Below are positions 26,849 through 35,895 of a DNA stretch of 64,000 nucleotides, in pieces. The DNA lies in assembly GCF_023701485.1 (NCBI RefSeq), contig NZ_JAMQBK010000021.1, forward strand, positions 62,001-126,000, written 5' to 3'. Below the pieces are notes generated by a model, which was given only the letters and a program-made list of their open reading frames with translations, was not told the origin of the DNA and searched no databases. How positions within the stretch are numbered: position 1 is the stretch's first letter; the number at the start of each line of letters is the position of its first letter. Position numbers and translations under genes: made by a program. This DNA is from Aporhodopirellula aestuarii (GTDB lineage: Bacteria > Planctomycetota > Planctomycetia > Pirellulales > Pirellulaceae).

Positions 26849-29800
26849 ATGCCGCAGTCTGTCTATCGGACGCGATTCGCCCCCTTTTCGCACGCCCCTC
26901 TTTCAGGCTCGTGGTCAATGATGACCCCATTCATTCGCTGGTCCCGCAATCGCGACGCTTGTCCCAACCGAGGTTTTTCGTGGTTTGGGGTCTCGCGAAT
27001 GTTGAGTTTGATGACGCTGGTTCTGTTCGGTCCCGCGACATGGTGTTCGGCCCAACAGGGGGCCTATTTTTCGTCTACGCCGCACAACGTTTATCCGGAC
27101 CGATCTGCGCCACCACCCGGATATCCCACGCGCAATTATGCCGCAAACTCAAATTCGGCCAATTCCAATTTCTCGATGAACTCGCGTCCGGCCAACGCGC
27201 CCACGCTCGTCACGCCGCCGTCGCTGGTTACGCCGCCTTCGCTCGTGGATCCGCCGGCGTCAAGCACTGAGCCGCGGTACTACAACGATCCGACGTTCGT
27301 TTCGCGGGTGGCATCCAACACGAACGTGCCGTATCAATCGACGGGATTTGAGTCGGCTCAACAAATCGCCGACCGGTTTCGCCGTCTCGGTGAATCCGCC
27401 GACCCGCCGATTTCTGACGTCGCCAACAATAACGCGGAGTATGTCGAGCAATGGATCGAGTTGGCGGAATTGCACGCGGATCTTTCCGGCCGGGTGAGTG
27501 ATGCGAATGCAAAGCTCAGCCGGACGACGAGCGACCTGAACGACATCACGGCCAAGTTGAATCATTATGGCTTGACCCCGACGATCGGGATGCTGCTCCG
27601 AAGCCGCCGCGAACAGCTTGACCAGTGGCAGGTGGATGGATCGTCGAATTTGTTTGCCAGTCAAGAACTGTCGCGTTCGCGGGCGAAGCAGCTTGAGATC
27701 GAGATGTTGCGTCATGACGGTTCGGATCCGGTTGCCCAAGCGAGAGAGCTGCTCGATGCCGCCGGGATCAATGAAGACGTTACGCAGTATTCTGCCATCA
27801 ACTCGCAGCTCCAATCGCTCCTTCGCGAGCGACACCAATGGCTCGCTTCGCTGCGGCAAGGTTACCAGGACTACCAACAAAAGCTCGGCGAACTGGATTC
27901 GACGACCACCGCTGCCGCTGCCCTCGTCCAGAGATATCGGTCGCTAATTGACCGCCACATCACATGGATTCGCAGTGGTAATCCGCTTGGCGTGAGCGAC
28001 CTGCGGCGACTGGGGCAAGGGATGTCGACGTTGTTCGATTCGTCCCGCAGTGCCGCGTTCGGGTACTCGATCGAACGCAAATGGGCGTCGAGTCCGGTCG
28101 AAGCGATCGGCTTAATCGCGTCGATCGTGCTAATCTCATTGCTGCGATGGCGTGCCAAGGCCGCGATCACTGGCGTCGGCGAACGCAAGCTGATGAAGGA
28201 TGCGACGCCCGACATGCGAAAGGTTGTCGCGAGTCTGTTGACGGTGTTGGTCGCCGTCGCATTCCCCGGAATCTTATTCCTTATCGGCCGCTGGCTTCGC
28301 AGCGGATACGTCTCCGAATCGACGCTGAATGCATCGAGCGGATTCTATGCCGCGGCGTTGGTTGCGTTGATGGTGGAATTGCCGCGTCAGTTGCTACGCG
28401 GCTCAGGCTTTGTCGACAAACACATCAACGTCGATTTACCTCGACGTGAGCGTGCCTCGACGTATCTCAAAGTGATCGGTCTGGGATTGGTCTTAGCGGC
28501 CTACGTGGTCACGCTGATCGGTCAGATGGATCACGGTGCGTGGCAGGATTCGACGGCCAGATTTGGATTCATTTTGGCGCTGGCGTTGGTGACGTGGACC
28601 ATGCATCTTTCGTTGCTGCCGGTGGGCGGGTTTCTCGAGCCGCTGATCGCGAAGTTTGGCGGCAGTGTGATCCATCGCATCCGCTTCGTAATCTACTTCG
28701 CCGGGATCGGTTTCCCATTGGCGATGATCGTGTTGTCATCGCTCGGCTATTCGTTTACCTCGCATGAGTTGATCCAAAAAGCGATCTTCACGATTTCCAG
28801 TTTGCTGATTGCAGCAACCCTTTGGCCGGCGGCAAAGATTTTGTCTTCGCGAGCGTGGGGAATGCTGACGGGAGCCGCCCCCGCCGAGCCCAAGCGTGAC
28901 GCGTACGGTGAAGTGCCTGGTTCGGCCGAATCATCCGTCAGTGGTGTATTGGGGGAACATTTCCTGGAACTCAAACATCATCTCGCGTTCCTCTGCCAGT
29001 GTGCGTTGGTGTTCGGCGTGATCGTGGGCATCGGATGGATGTGGATCGATGTTTTTCCCACCGTGCGGATGGGGAACCCGGTCGTATGGAACGTGCAGGA
29101 CACCGTGATGGTCTCCAGCGTCGATGCCAGCGGCCAAACGATCACGAGCAGCGTGGTGGAAACCAAACCGGTTACCGTCGTCCACCTGTTGCTCGCCGCG
29201 GTGACGTTGTTTGTCGCTTTTCAGTTAGCCAAATTGTTGCCCGCGTTGTTCGATGCGTTGGTATTGCAGCGGGTTTCGTTTGACGAAGCGATGGAGCACT
29301 TCTCGTTGGTGTTGGGACGTTTCCTGCTGTTCGGCGTCGGCTGCTTTATCGCCTGCAAGTGGATCGGCATCCGCTGGGCGACGATTCAGTGGTTGGCCGT
29401 GGGGCTGACCATCGGTTTGGGCTTTGGGCTGCAAGACATGGTGCGAAATCTATTCGGCGGCTTGATCGTGCTATTCGAAAAACCAGCGAGATTGGGCGAT
29501 TTCATTTCTGTCGGTAACGTTCGCGGCCGTGTGGCGGCGCAGCGGCTCCGCACAACCGTGTTGTCCGATGATGACGGACGCGAAGTGATCATTCCGAACC
29601 AGAACTTTGTCGGTTCCGAGGTCGTCAATTGGCGAGGTGCGGGGCGATTGAGCGTGATCCCGCTCGAGGTCGCGGTAAGTCGCGATGTCCGACCCGCCGA
29701 TCTGTGTCGAACATTGACCGAACTGGTGATCGAGCAAGACGACGTGCTGCTCACGCCGACGCCTCAGGCCACGTTGGTGTGTGTCGGTAAACGATCGCAA

Positions 29801-30004
29801 CGGATCGAAGTGCGAGCGTGGATTGAGGAAGGTCAGAACGCGGAGTCCTATCGCGATTCGCTGCTGCGAGTTGTCCGCCGATATCTTTCCGAGCAAAACC
29901 TGCTCGCGAAGACGCAGCCAACCCAACCGCCGATGCTCGATCAATTTGATGCCCTGACCGCGGAGCCCGGACGCGGACGCAGTCGACGCAATCGTGTGGC
30001 TTGA
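26849..30004 (+). CDS. Large MscS-family mechanosensitive channel
   Basis: This is a 1051-residue membrane protein of MscK/MscM-like architecture. A hydrophobic leader (MLSLMTLVLFGPATWCSA) precedes a periplasmic coiled-coil region (about residues 190-370). Then come several membrane segments, for example AIGLIASIVLISLL, VVASLLTVLVAVAFPGILFL and YLKVIGLGLVLAAYVVTLIG. The MscS core sits in the last quarter: WATIQWLAVGLTIGLGFGLQ, then DMVRNLFGGLIVLFEKPARLGD, with the beta domain REVIIPNQNFVGSEVVNW. It would release solutes on hypo-osmotic shock. The start at 26849 has no strong ribosome binding site; a start nearer MLSLM is possible. Cardiolipin synthase follows after 69 bases. Confidence 0.9.
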   Translation: MPQSVYRTRFAPFSHAPLSGSWSMMTPFIRWSRNRDACPNRGFSWFGVSRMLSLMTLVLFGPATWCSAQQGAYFSSTPHNVYPDRSAPPPGYPTRNYAANSNSANSNFSMNSRPANAPTLVTPPSLVTPPSLVDPPASSTEPRYYNDPTFVSRVASNTNVPYQSTGFESAQQIADRFRRLGESADPPISDVANNNAEYVEQWIELAELHADLSGRVSDANAKLSRTTSDLNDITAKLNHYGLTPTIGMLLRSRREQLDQWQVDGSSNLFASQELSRSRAKQLEIEMLRHDGSDPVAQARELLDAAGINEDVTQYSAINSQLQSLLRERHQWLASLRQGYQDYQQKLGELDSTTTAAAALVQRYRSLIDRHITWIRSGNPLGVSDLRRLGQGMSTLFDSSRSAAFGYSIERKWASSPVEAIGLIASIVLISLLRWRAKAAITGVGERKLMKDATPDMRKVVASLLTVLVAVAFPGILFLIGRWLRSGYVSESTLNASSGFYAAALVALMVELPRQLLRGSGFVDKHINVDLPRRERASTYLKVIGLGLVLAAYVVTLIGQMDHGAWQDSTARFGFILALALVTWTMHLSLLPVGGFLEPLIAKFGGSVIHRIRFVIYFAGIGFPLAMIVLSSLGYSFTSHELIQKAIFTISSLLIAATLWPAAKILSSRAWGMLTGAAPAEPKRDAYGEVPGSAESSVSGVLGEHFLELKHHLAFLCQCALVFGVIVGIGWMWIDVFPTVRMGNPVVWNVQDTVMVSSVDASGQTITSSVVETKPVTVVHLLLAAVTLFVAFQLAKLLPALFDALVLQRVSFDEAMEHFSLVLGRFLLFGVGCFIACKWIGIRWATIQWLAVGLTIGLGFGLQDMVRNLFGGLIVLFEKPARLGDFISVGNVRGRVAAQRLRTTVLSDDDGREVIIPNQNFVGSEVVNWRGAGRLSVIPLEVAVSRDVRPADLCRTLTELVIEQDDVLLTPTPQATLVCVGKRSQRIEVRAWIEEGQNAESYRDSLLRVVRRYLSEQNLLAKTQPTQPPMLDQFDALTAEPGRGRSRRNRVA

Positions 30005-30073
30005 GATTGAAACATAGGTTCGTGGATTGGGGGTAAACTGGTGTGACTTGAAACGGTTCGCTGGCCCGATCGC

Positions 30074-31543
30074 ATGACGAAATACCTGTTGCTGCATCCC
30101 TCGACGATCGTCCTGATCATCCATTGGTTGATCGTGTTGCTGCTCGGAGTGCGGGTGATCATGAATCGGCCTGCGACCGGTGTCGCGCTGGCATGGCTGT
30201 TGATGATCGCCGCGTTCCCGTTTGGCGGGGCAGTAGCCTATTTGCTAGTTGGTGAGCGGCGGATCGGTCGCAGTCGCGCGGCGGGCATGCAAACGCTCAA
30301 CCAAGATTTCCAAAAGCTCGCCCAAGCAACGATGCGGGAAGGCTTGACTGAGATCGACTGGTCGCGACATGCTCCGGCGGCCGAGGGCATGAACCGTTTA
30401 GGCATCGCGATGGCGGGAAGTCATGCGGTGCGCGGCAGTCGGTTTGAAATGTTTTCGGACACGCTCGCGATTCTTAATGCGATCGCCCGAGATGTGGACT
30501 CCGCCGAGAAGAGCGTGTTGATGGAGTTTTACATCTGGAATGAAGGCGGGTTGGCCGACGAAGTGTTGGAGGCGGTCATTCGTGCCTCCCAACGCGGTGT
30601 TCACTGTTGTTTGCTGATCGATGCGTTGGGAGCCCGGCCGTGGTGGAAAAGCAGCCAACCACGCCTGCTACGCGAGGCCGGTGTTGAGCTAAAATCAGCG
30701 CTGCCTGTCGGTCTTTTTCGAACGTTGATCGGACGCACGGATTTACGGTTGCACCGCAAAATTGTCGTGATCGACGGAGATATCGCGTGGACCGGTAGTA
30801 TGAATTTGGTCGACCCGCGGTTCTTCAAACAGGATTCCGGCGTGGGCCAGTGGGTCGACGCGATGGTCCGCTTGCAGGGCGCGGTGGTCGTACCGCTCGC
30901 CGTCACGATGATCGGCGATTGGATGCTTGAGTCGCAAACGCCCATCGCGGAAATGGTCAAGCGAGCCGAACTCCAAATGGTATCGCCCGACGGGCCCGCC
31001 GATATTCAAGTCATCCCTTCGGGGCCGGGACAGTCCGGTGACGGCCTGCTGCAGATGATCCTGTCGCTAATCAACGCGTCGCACCAGGAGTTGGTGATGA
31101 CGACCCCTTACCTCGTTCCGGACGACTCGTTGTTGCGTGCGATTCGCGGCGCCGCGGGGCGCGGGGTGACAGTGCGGTTGATCGTTCCCGAGAAAGTTGA
31201 TTCGATGCTCACTCGGTTCGCCAGTCGCTCATATTACGATGACTTGTTAGACGTCGGCGTCGAGATTTATCTCTTTCGCGGCGGTCTCTTGCACACCAAG
31301 TCGATCCTGGTTGACGGGACGATGTCGATGTTTGGGACCGTTAACTTGGACATGCGCAGTTTGTGGCTCAACGACGAAGTGGCGTTATTCGTTTACGAGC
31401 CCGAGTTTGCCACACAGCTTCGGCAACTACAGCAATGCTACCTTGACGATTCTGATCGACTGGATCCAGATGAATGGAATCGCCGTTCTTTCAGCCATCG
31501 GTTTTTGGAGAATGCGCTGCGCCTCGTCAGTCCGCTACTATGA
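30074..31543 (+). CDS. cls: Cardiolipin synthase, phospholipase D family
   Basis: This is a 489-residue integral membrane enzyme. Two N-terminal hydrophobic segments (about residues 10-28, IVLIIHWLIVLLLGVRVIM, and 33-58, ATGVALAWLLMIAAFPFGGAV) anchor it. Two HKD motifs carry the catalytic residues: HRKIVVIDGD near residue 233 and HTKSILVDG near residue 408. The family reaction joins two phosphatidylglycerols, or PG with another phospholipid, to make cardiolipin. Length and layout match bacterial ClsA. It follows the MscS gene on the same strand and converges with the FecR-type gene 36 bases downstream. Confidence 0.9.
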   Translation: MTKYLLLHPSTIVLIIHWLIVLLLGVRVIMNRPATGVALAWLLMIAAFPFGGAVAYLLVGERRIGRSRAAGMQTLNQDFQKLAQATMREGLTEIDWSRHAPAAEGMNRLGIAMAGSHAVRGSRFEMFSDTLAILNAIARDVDSAEKSVLMEFYIWNEGGLADEVLEAVIRASQRGVHCCLLIDALGARPWWKSSQPRLLREAGVELKSALPVGLFRTLIGRTDLRLHRKIVVIDGDIAWTGSMNLVDPRFFKQDSGVGQWVDAMVRLQGAVVVPLAVTMIGDWMLESQTPIAEMVKRAELQMVSPDGPADIQVIPSGPGQSGDGLLQMILSLINASHQELVMTTPYLVPDDSLLRAIRGAAGRGVTVRLIVPEKVDSMLTRFASRSYYDDLLDVGVEIYLFRGGLLHTKSILVDGTMSMFGTVNLDMRSLWLNDEVALFVYEPEFATQLRQLQQCYLDDSDRLDPDEWNRRSFSHRFLENALRLVSPLL

Positions 31544-31579
31544 GCGAAACGGAGATGCCGTTGGTTAGCGCGGAGGTGC

Positions 31580-33244
31580 TCAGTGCCGGATGGGGACAAC
31601 CGAATTCCAGGACGTTCCAATACGGATTTCGTCGAACGCCGCGATCGCGGTCGCATCGGACCACAGTCGTATTTGATCCAGTTGCCCGTCTTGATGAAAC
31701 GGCTTGCCCACCACCTCCCAGACCTCCGGTTCACACGCGGCGGGAGGTGCTGAGGTGGGGTACGCGACGACCGAGAGCCGATCTGGTTCTTCGCTGCGGA
31801 GTTCCAATTTGACGACCAGGAAATAGGTTGTGTCCGTGTCTAAGGTGGTGCCGCCGACATGTTCGGTGCCGGTAAACACGGTCAGGTGTTCTCGCATATC
31901 GATTGACACACCAAATCGTTTGGCGTCGAAGCCAGACTGCAGGGCGATTCCGGCTCCGCAGCGTTCATCCCGCGGAGAAGTGATCACGCGTTTTCGCATC
32001 AGTAAGCTGATGAAAATGTCTTGATCGACGGAGAGATCGATCGGTTCGGCGAAGGTTCTCGCGGACACCGAGGCGAGCGAGACGACGGTGTATTTGGGCG
32101 AACTTGGTATCAACCATGCGGGGTCAATCAGATAGCCGCCCTCGCGGATCACGCCGCTGGGCGGGAGTTCCGGTCCGCTGTGTTTGAACCAGGGAGCCTT
32201 CCATCCTTTCCCACCCTCATCCTTGCGCATCACTCCGATTGGGTATTCAAACGATTCGTGCATCAACGGCTGCTCTTCATTTTCGCGGCTATTGATGCGT
32301 GCTGCGAATTCTCGTAGCTTTTTCAGGTGATTGTCTTGTCCGACCAAGGGGACACCTACGTTGTCTGCGGAGGACCGAAAACGAACCGACTTGCCTGCCG
32401 CGAGCATCGAACGGCCATGGTTCGCAGCGCGTTCGATGGGCAACCACGTTACCGCCCCGTCAAGCACCGACACTTCGCTCTGTCCATCCGTGTCCACCGA
32501 AACGGCAAACTCGGTTCCGATATCAACCACGTTGGTCGTCGGGGTCCGTAATGCAAATCCGAGTGCCTGATCATACGCCTTGGCGAAGACCGTTCCTTGG
32601 TGAACCGTCAGCGACCGATCTGGTTCGATTTCAACGCACACGGGATGCTCTCTCGCGTCCAAAATCAAGACGGCGCCGTAGACGGTATTCAGACGAGCGA
32701 CGCCTTTTCGCAGGCAAAGTTGGCCGACATCGATTTGGTCACCAATGTTGATCGGATCGTCCCATACCGTGTCGTCCTCGTAGGTCACCGTCATCACGTT
32801 TTCGAAGGTCCGAAAGGAATCAGCGCTACTCAGCCGCAGAACCGGCTTGGTGCTATTGTTGGCTAGCTGCACGGATGCCTGGTTGTTGTTGTAGAGCAGC
32901 GTGGAATACACGATGGCAATTCCGACAAGACTCGCCGCGAACATGAGCATCCAGGGGCCGAAGAAGGATGTGCTTTTTGATATCGAAGCACGCGGTTGAG
33001 GGTCGTTGTTCGAGGGGTGTGGTTTGTGTTGCGATGAGTGGTCAAAACGGAGTGCGGTTTCGCGGAGTTGGAACTCTTCCTGCAACATCGAGTCCAACTG
33101 CATTGATCGAATCGCTAGGAATCGCAGGTCCTCATCGTTTCGCAATAGATCGTTGAGTTCGTCTAGCTGTTCGTCCGTCGCATCGCCCCCTTGGGAAAGC
33201 TGGAGCAGTTCCTCAACGCGTTGGTGCTGTGCAGAAGGTTTCAT
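31580..33244 (-). CDS. FecR-domain membrane protein, probable anti-sigma factor
   Basis: This is a 554-residue protein. The cytoplasmic N-terminus (about residues 1-85) is helical and acidic (RVEELLQLSQGGDATDEQLDEL). A membrane segment lies at about 97-120 (PWMLMFAASLVGIAIVYSTL). A FecR domain follows (GAVLILDAREHPVCVEIEPD, VVDIGTEFAVSVD, SEVSVLDGAVTWLP). The C-terminal 200 residues resemble a LamG/concanavalin-type lectin domain (IDLSVDQDIFISLLM and DQIRLWSDATAIAAFDEIRIG). This layout is common in planctomycetes next to ECF sigma factors. It lies 51 bases downstream of the ECF gene and is probably its membrane-bound partner. The ATG at 33244 is preferred to one four codons upstream. Confidence 0.85.
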   Translation of the reverse strand: MKPSAQHQRVEELLQLSQGGDATDEQLDELNDLLRNDEDLRFLAIRSMQLDSMLQEEFQLRETALRFDHSSQHKPHPSNNDPQPRASISKSTSFFGPWMLMFAASLVGIAIVYSTLLYNNNQASVQLANNSTKPVLRLSSADSFRTFENVMTVTYEDDTVWDDPINIGDQIDVGQLCLRKGVARLNTVYGAVLILDAREHPVCVEIEPDRSLTVHQGTVFAKAYDQALGFALRTPTTNVVDIGTEFAVSVDTDGQSEVSVLDGAVTWLPIERAANHGRSMLAAGKSVRFRSSADNVGVPLVGQDNHLKKLREFAARINSRENEEQPLMHESFEYPIGVMRKDEGGKGWKAPWFKHSGPELPPSGVIREGGYLIDPAWLIPSSPKYTVVSLASVSARTFAEPIDLSVDQDIFISLLMRKRVITSPRDERCGAGIALQSGFDAKRFGVSIDMREHLTVFTGTEHVGGTTLDTDTTYFLVVKLELRSEEPDRLSVVAYPTSAPPAACEPEVWEVVGKPFHQDGQLDQIRLWSDATAIAAFDEIRIGTSWNSVVPIRH

Positions 33245-33295
33245 CGAAAACCTCAATAGAGGGTTGGGCGGATTGCTGTTGCCACGATTGTGGCG

Positions 33296-33832
33296 TCACG
33301 CCGATTCAGTCGCGGCGAGTCGAAGGTCGATACATTTACGAAGTGATTTGCGGCTTCTCATCATGAGGCTTTTGATCGCATCGATCGTTTTGTTTGTCTT
33401 GTCCGCAATTTGCTGGAGGGATTGATTGTCGGCGTATCTCAGCGCGAACACGAATCTGGTTTCATCGTCGAGCGATTCCAAACATCGATGAAGCGCCTGT
33501 TGCCGGTCCGGCCACAATTCCATGTCCGTGTGGGCGATTTCACATAACATGTCAACGACATCGGTGTGAAAGACGACTCGGTCGCGTTCACGATTTCGAT
33601 CTCTGAGAAACCCGAGTACTTCGAAACGTGCGACCCCCAACGCCCACGGAAGAAACGGGGCGTCGTCTTGGTACTGGCTCGCCTTCTTCCAAAGTGTGAG
33701 ATTGGTTTTTTGCAACACATCTTGCGCGTCGTCGCGATTGCCTAATGCGGAGTATACAAATCCTTTGAGCTGGCTTTGATGCATGGTGAGAAGGCTTACA
33801 AACTTGTCACTCGTCTCGGTGGGTTCCGGCAT
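33296..33832 (-). CDS. ECF-type RNA polymerase sigma factor
   Basis: This is a 178-residue sigma factor. Region 2 covers HQSQLKGFVYSALGNRDDAQ and DVLQKTNLTLWKKA (about residues 18-53). Region 4 covers LESLDDETRFVFALRYADNQ, SLQQIADKTNKTI and DAIKSLMMRSRKSLRKCI (about 118-165). Length and lack of regions 1 and 3 are typical of ECF factors. The FecR-type gene follows 51 bases downstream, giving a sigma/anti-sigma pair. Two copies of GTCTATAGG (plus strand) lie 50-73 bases upstream of the start and a third lies in the DUF1559 promoter region, which may mark a shared regulatory signal. Confidence 0.9.
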   Translation of the reverse strand: MPEPTETSDKFVSLLTMHQSQLKGFVYSALGNRDDAQDVLQKTNLTLWKKASQYQDDAPFLPWALGVARFEVLGFLRDRNRERDRVVFHTDVVDMLCEIAHTDMELWPDRQQALHRCLESLDDETRFVFALRYADNQSLQQIADKTNKTIDAIKSLMMRSRKSLRKCIDLRLAATESA

Positions 33833-34228
33833 CTCGCCCTCAAACAGATCGCGTACAAAAAGGGATCGTCGCCGCCATGAAGTCTATAGGTGTCAGGTCT
33901 ATAGGGCGACGAGCTCTTTGCTAGCGACACTAGGTATTGCCACTAACAAATGAAAGGTGTCAATCAATCTACGAAAAATAACAGATGGATTGCTGGGGTG
34001 GCATCTTTTTGAAACTTTTGCGTTTTTTCTTGCCACATGTGGATGGTATCTGGAGACAAACGTTACAGGCTCGCAATGGTAGCAAGATTGAACTTAACGA
34101 TCCGTTGATCTGGTTCAGCCTCAGGTCTTTTTCATTGAGATCGAGGAGAAGCCGTGGCAATGTCTATAGGCGTTGCCGTTCGATCCAATTTGCTTTTCAC
34201 ACTTCACTTTTCTTAAAGGATTTAATTT
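33833..34228 (+). promoter_or_regulatory. Divergent region with three GTCTATAGG copies
   Basis: This 396-base gap lies between the ECF sigma gene (minus) and the DUF1559 gene (plus). GTCTATAGG occurs at 33882-33890, 33897-33905 and 34162-34170. The last copy sits in the loop of a GGCAA/TTGCC hairpin (34156-34177). A ribosome binding site (AAAGGA) precedes the ATG at 34229. No gene is seen. Confidence 0.45.
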
Positions 34229-35413
34229 ATGCGAAAGACCTACTCACCCCGGTCGGGGTTCACCTTGGTCGAGTTGCTGGTGGTGATTGCCATCATCGGT
34301 GTTCTCGTTGGCTTGTTGTTGCCAGCCGTTCAAGCGGCACGTGAAGCGGCTCGTCGAATGAGCTGCAGCAACAACTTCAAACAGATCGGATTAGGCATTC
34401 ACAACTATCACAGTGCCTACAACAATTTGCCTGGCCACGGCATCGGAACGATGGACCCTTCCATCAATTCATGGTGGGCCGGGTCCAATAAATCCAACGC
34501 GATGCGTTTGAGCTTCTTGGTTGGTATCACCCCATTCATCGAGCAACAATCGGTTTGGGAAATCATTGCTAACCCCAACGACTGGAACAACGACAACGTT
34601 GTCGATTTCCCACCGATGGGGCCGATCCCGTCCAATATCGATTACGTTCCTTGGGTGACCGAGGTTGGAACGTTCCGCTGCCCGAGCGACCCAGGTACTG
34701 GTTTGCCGGCCCTCGGTCGTACTAACTACGCCGCTTGCATGGGCGATGTTGGCCGTTGGATTCAGACTGGACCTTGGGATGACTCCAAGACGCTCCCGAA
34801 TAACGATCGTGCGACCCAAGTCCGCGCATGTCACCGCGGTGTCTTCAAATTCCGTTCGCCTCCAACTCGATTCCGTGACGTGCTTGATGGTTTGTCAAAC
34901 ACCATCATGGCCGGTGAAATCACGACCGACTTGGGTGACCATGACACCCGCACCGTTGGGGTCGACCGGGCGACCTATGTGAACATGCAAAGCCAATCTC
35001 CAAACTCGTGCGACACGATGGTTGACCCCACGCGTCCGCAGTTCTGGGATTCGTCGTTGGCGTTTGACGAGCCAATCAACGTGCGTGGTTATCGCTGGGC
35101 CGATGCGTTGGCAGTGTTCTCCGGTTTCATTACCGCGAGCCCACCAAATAAGCCCCTTTGCACGTCGGACAAGGGCAGCGGCGAAGGCTACTTCACCGCG
35201 TCGAGCCGTCACCAAGGTGGATGTCACGTGTTGATGGGTGACGGAGCGGTCAAGTTCATCACCGACTCGATCGAATCGGGCAACCAAAGCGATAAACCTG
35301 TTGTCGAGTGGGCAACCAGTGGTCCTCGTGCTCCTGGTTCCCAAAGCCCATACGGCCTCTGGGGAGCGCTCGGTACCCGAGCCAACAAAGAAGTGATCGG
35401 CACAGAGTTTTAG
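34229..35413 (+). CDS. DUF1559 protein with type IV prepilin-like N-terminus
   Basis: This is a 394-residue protein of the planctomycete DUF1559 family. It starts with a prepilin peptidase site, RSGFTLVELLVVIAIIGVLV, where cleavage after Gly leaves Phe with Glu at +5. The conserved LLPAVQAAREAARRMSCSNN follows directly. The body contains SCSNNFKQIGLGIHNYH, GTFRCPSDPG and, near the C-terminus, SSRHQGGCHVLMGDGAVKFI, a family hallmark. It should be assembled as a pseudopilin or exported through a type II/IV system; planctomycetes hold many paralogs. A small lipoprotein gene follows after 180 bases. Confidence 0.92.
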   Translation: MRKTYSPRSGFTLVELLVVIAIIGVLVGLLLPAVQAAREAARRMSCSNNFKQIGLGIHNYHSAYNNLPGHGIGTMDPSINSWWAGSNKSNAMRLSFLVGITPFIEQQSVWEIIANPNDWNNDNVVDFPPMGPIPSNIDYVPWVTEVGTFRCPSDPGTGLPALGRTNYAACMGDVGRWIQTGPWDDSKTLPNNDRATQVRACHRGVFKFRSPPTRFRDVLDGLSNTIMAGEITTDLGDHDTRTVGVDRATYVNMQSQSPNSCDTMVDPTRPQFWDSSLAFDEPINVRGYRWADALAVFSGFITASPPNKPLCTSDKGSGEGYFTASSRHQGGCHVLMGDGAVKFITDSIESGNQSDKPVVEWATSGPRAPGSQSPYGLWGALGTRANKEVIGTEF

Positions 35414-35593
35414 AGACTTCGCAGCTTGCTCATCGGAACATGCGTGCTGTTGGGCTTCTACGATCGAACGCAACCTTCTTTTCACGGCGAGTGATTTTGT
35501 TCGCTACCGAGAACAGAAGGTTGTTTTGCAAATCGCCGCAATCGGCGGTGCCCGTTCCTACCCATACCCCCGCAGAATTTTAGGAAACTCGTC

Positions 35594-35794
35594 ATGATGA
35601 AAATGCTCACCCTTTTCGCGCTGCTGTTCGTCGGCTTTGTCGCCGTCGGTTGCGACTCGGCTTCGAATAGCAATGTCGCTGAGAGTGCTTCCGAAGATGC
35701 CAAAGAAGAATACCGCCGTCTCCTGAAGGAGTCCGAGCAGGGAATGGCAGACTTGGATGAAGAAGCGAAAGCCGCCGGCAACAAGCCCGACTGA
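35594..35794 (+). CDS. Small lipoprotein
   Basis: This is a 66-residue protein with a signal peptide (MKMLTLFALLFVGFVAVGC) ending in a lipobox with Cys20. The mature peptide is short and acidic (EDAKEEYRRLLKESEQ), probably one helix. It lies downstream of a DUF1559 gene, where such short lipoproteins are commonly found in planctomycetes. The function is unknown. A terminator follows. Confidence 0.7.
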   Translation: MMKMLTLFALLFVGFVAVGCDSASNSNVAESASEDAKEEYRRLLKESEQGMADLDEEAKAAGNKPD

Positions 35795-35825
35795 GCTCGC
35801 GATCTCTCAACCTGACCACCGAATC

Positions 35826-35856
35826 ACCCGCGTTGTTTTACCGACGCGGGTATTTT
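35826..35856 (+). terminator. Rho-independent terminator after the lipoprotein gene
   Basis: ACCCGCGT (35826-35833) pairs with ACGCGGGT (35844-35851) across a ten-base loop, followed by a short T-rich tract. Confidence 0.75.
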
Positions 35857-35895
35857 CATTGCGGGCAGTCGGATCGATGGTTGCTCGATGTCATT

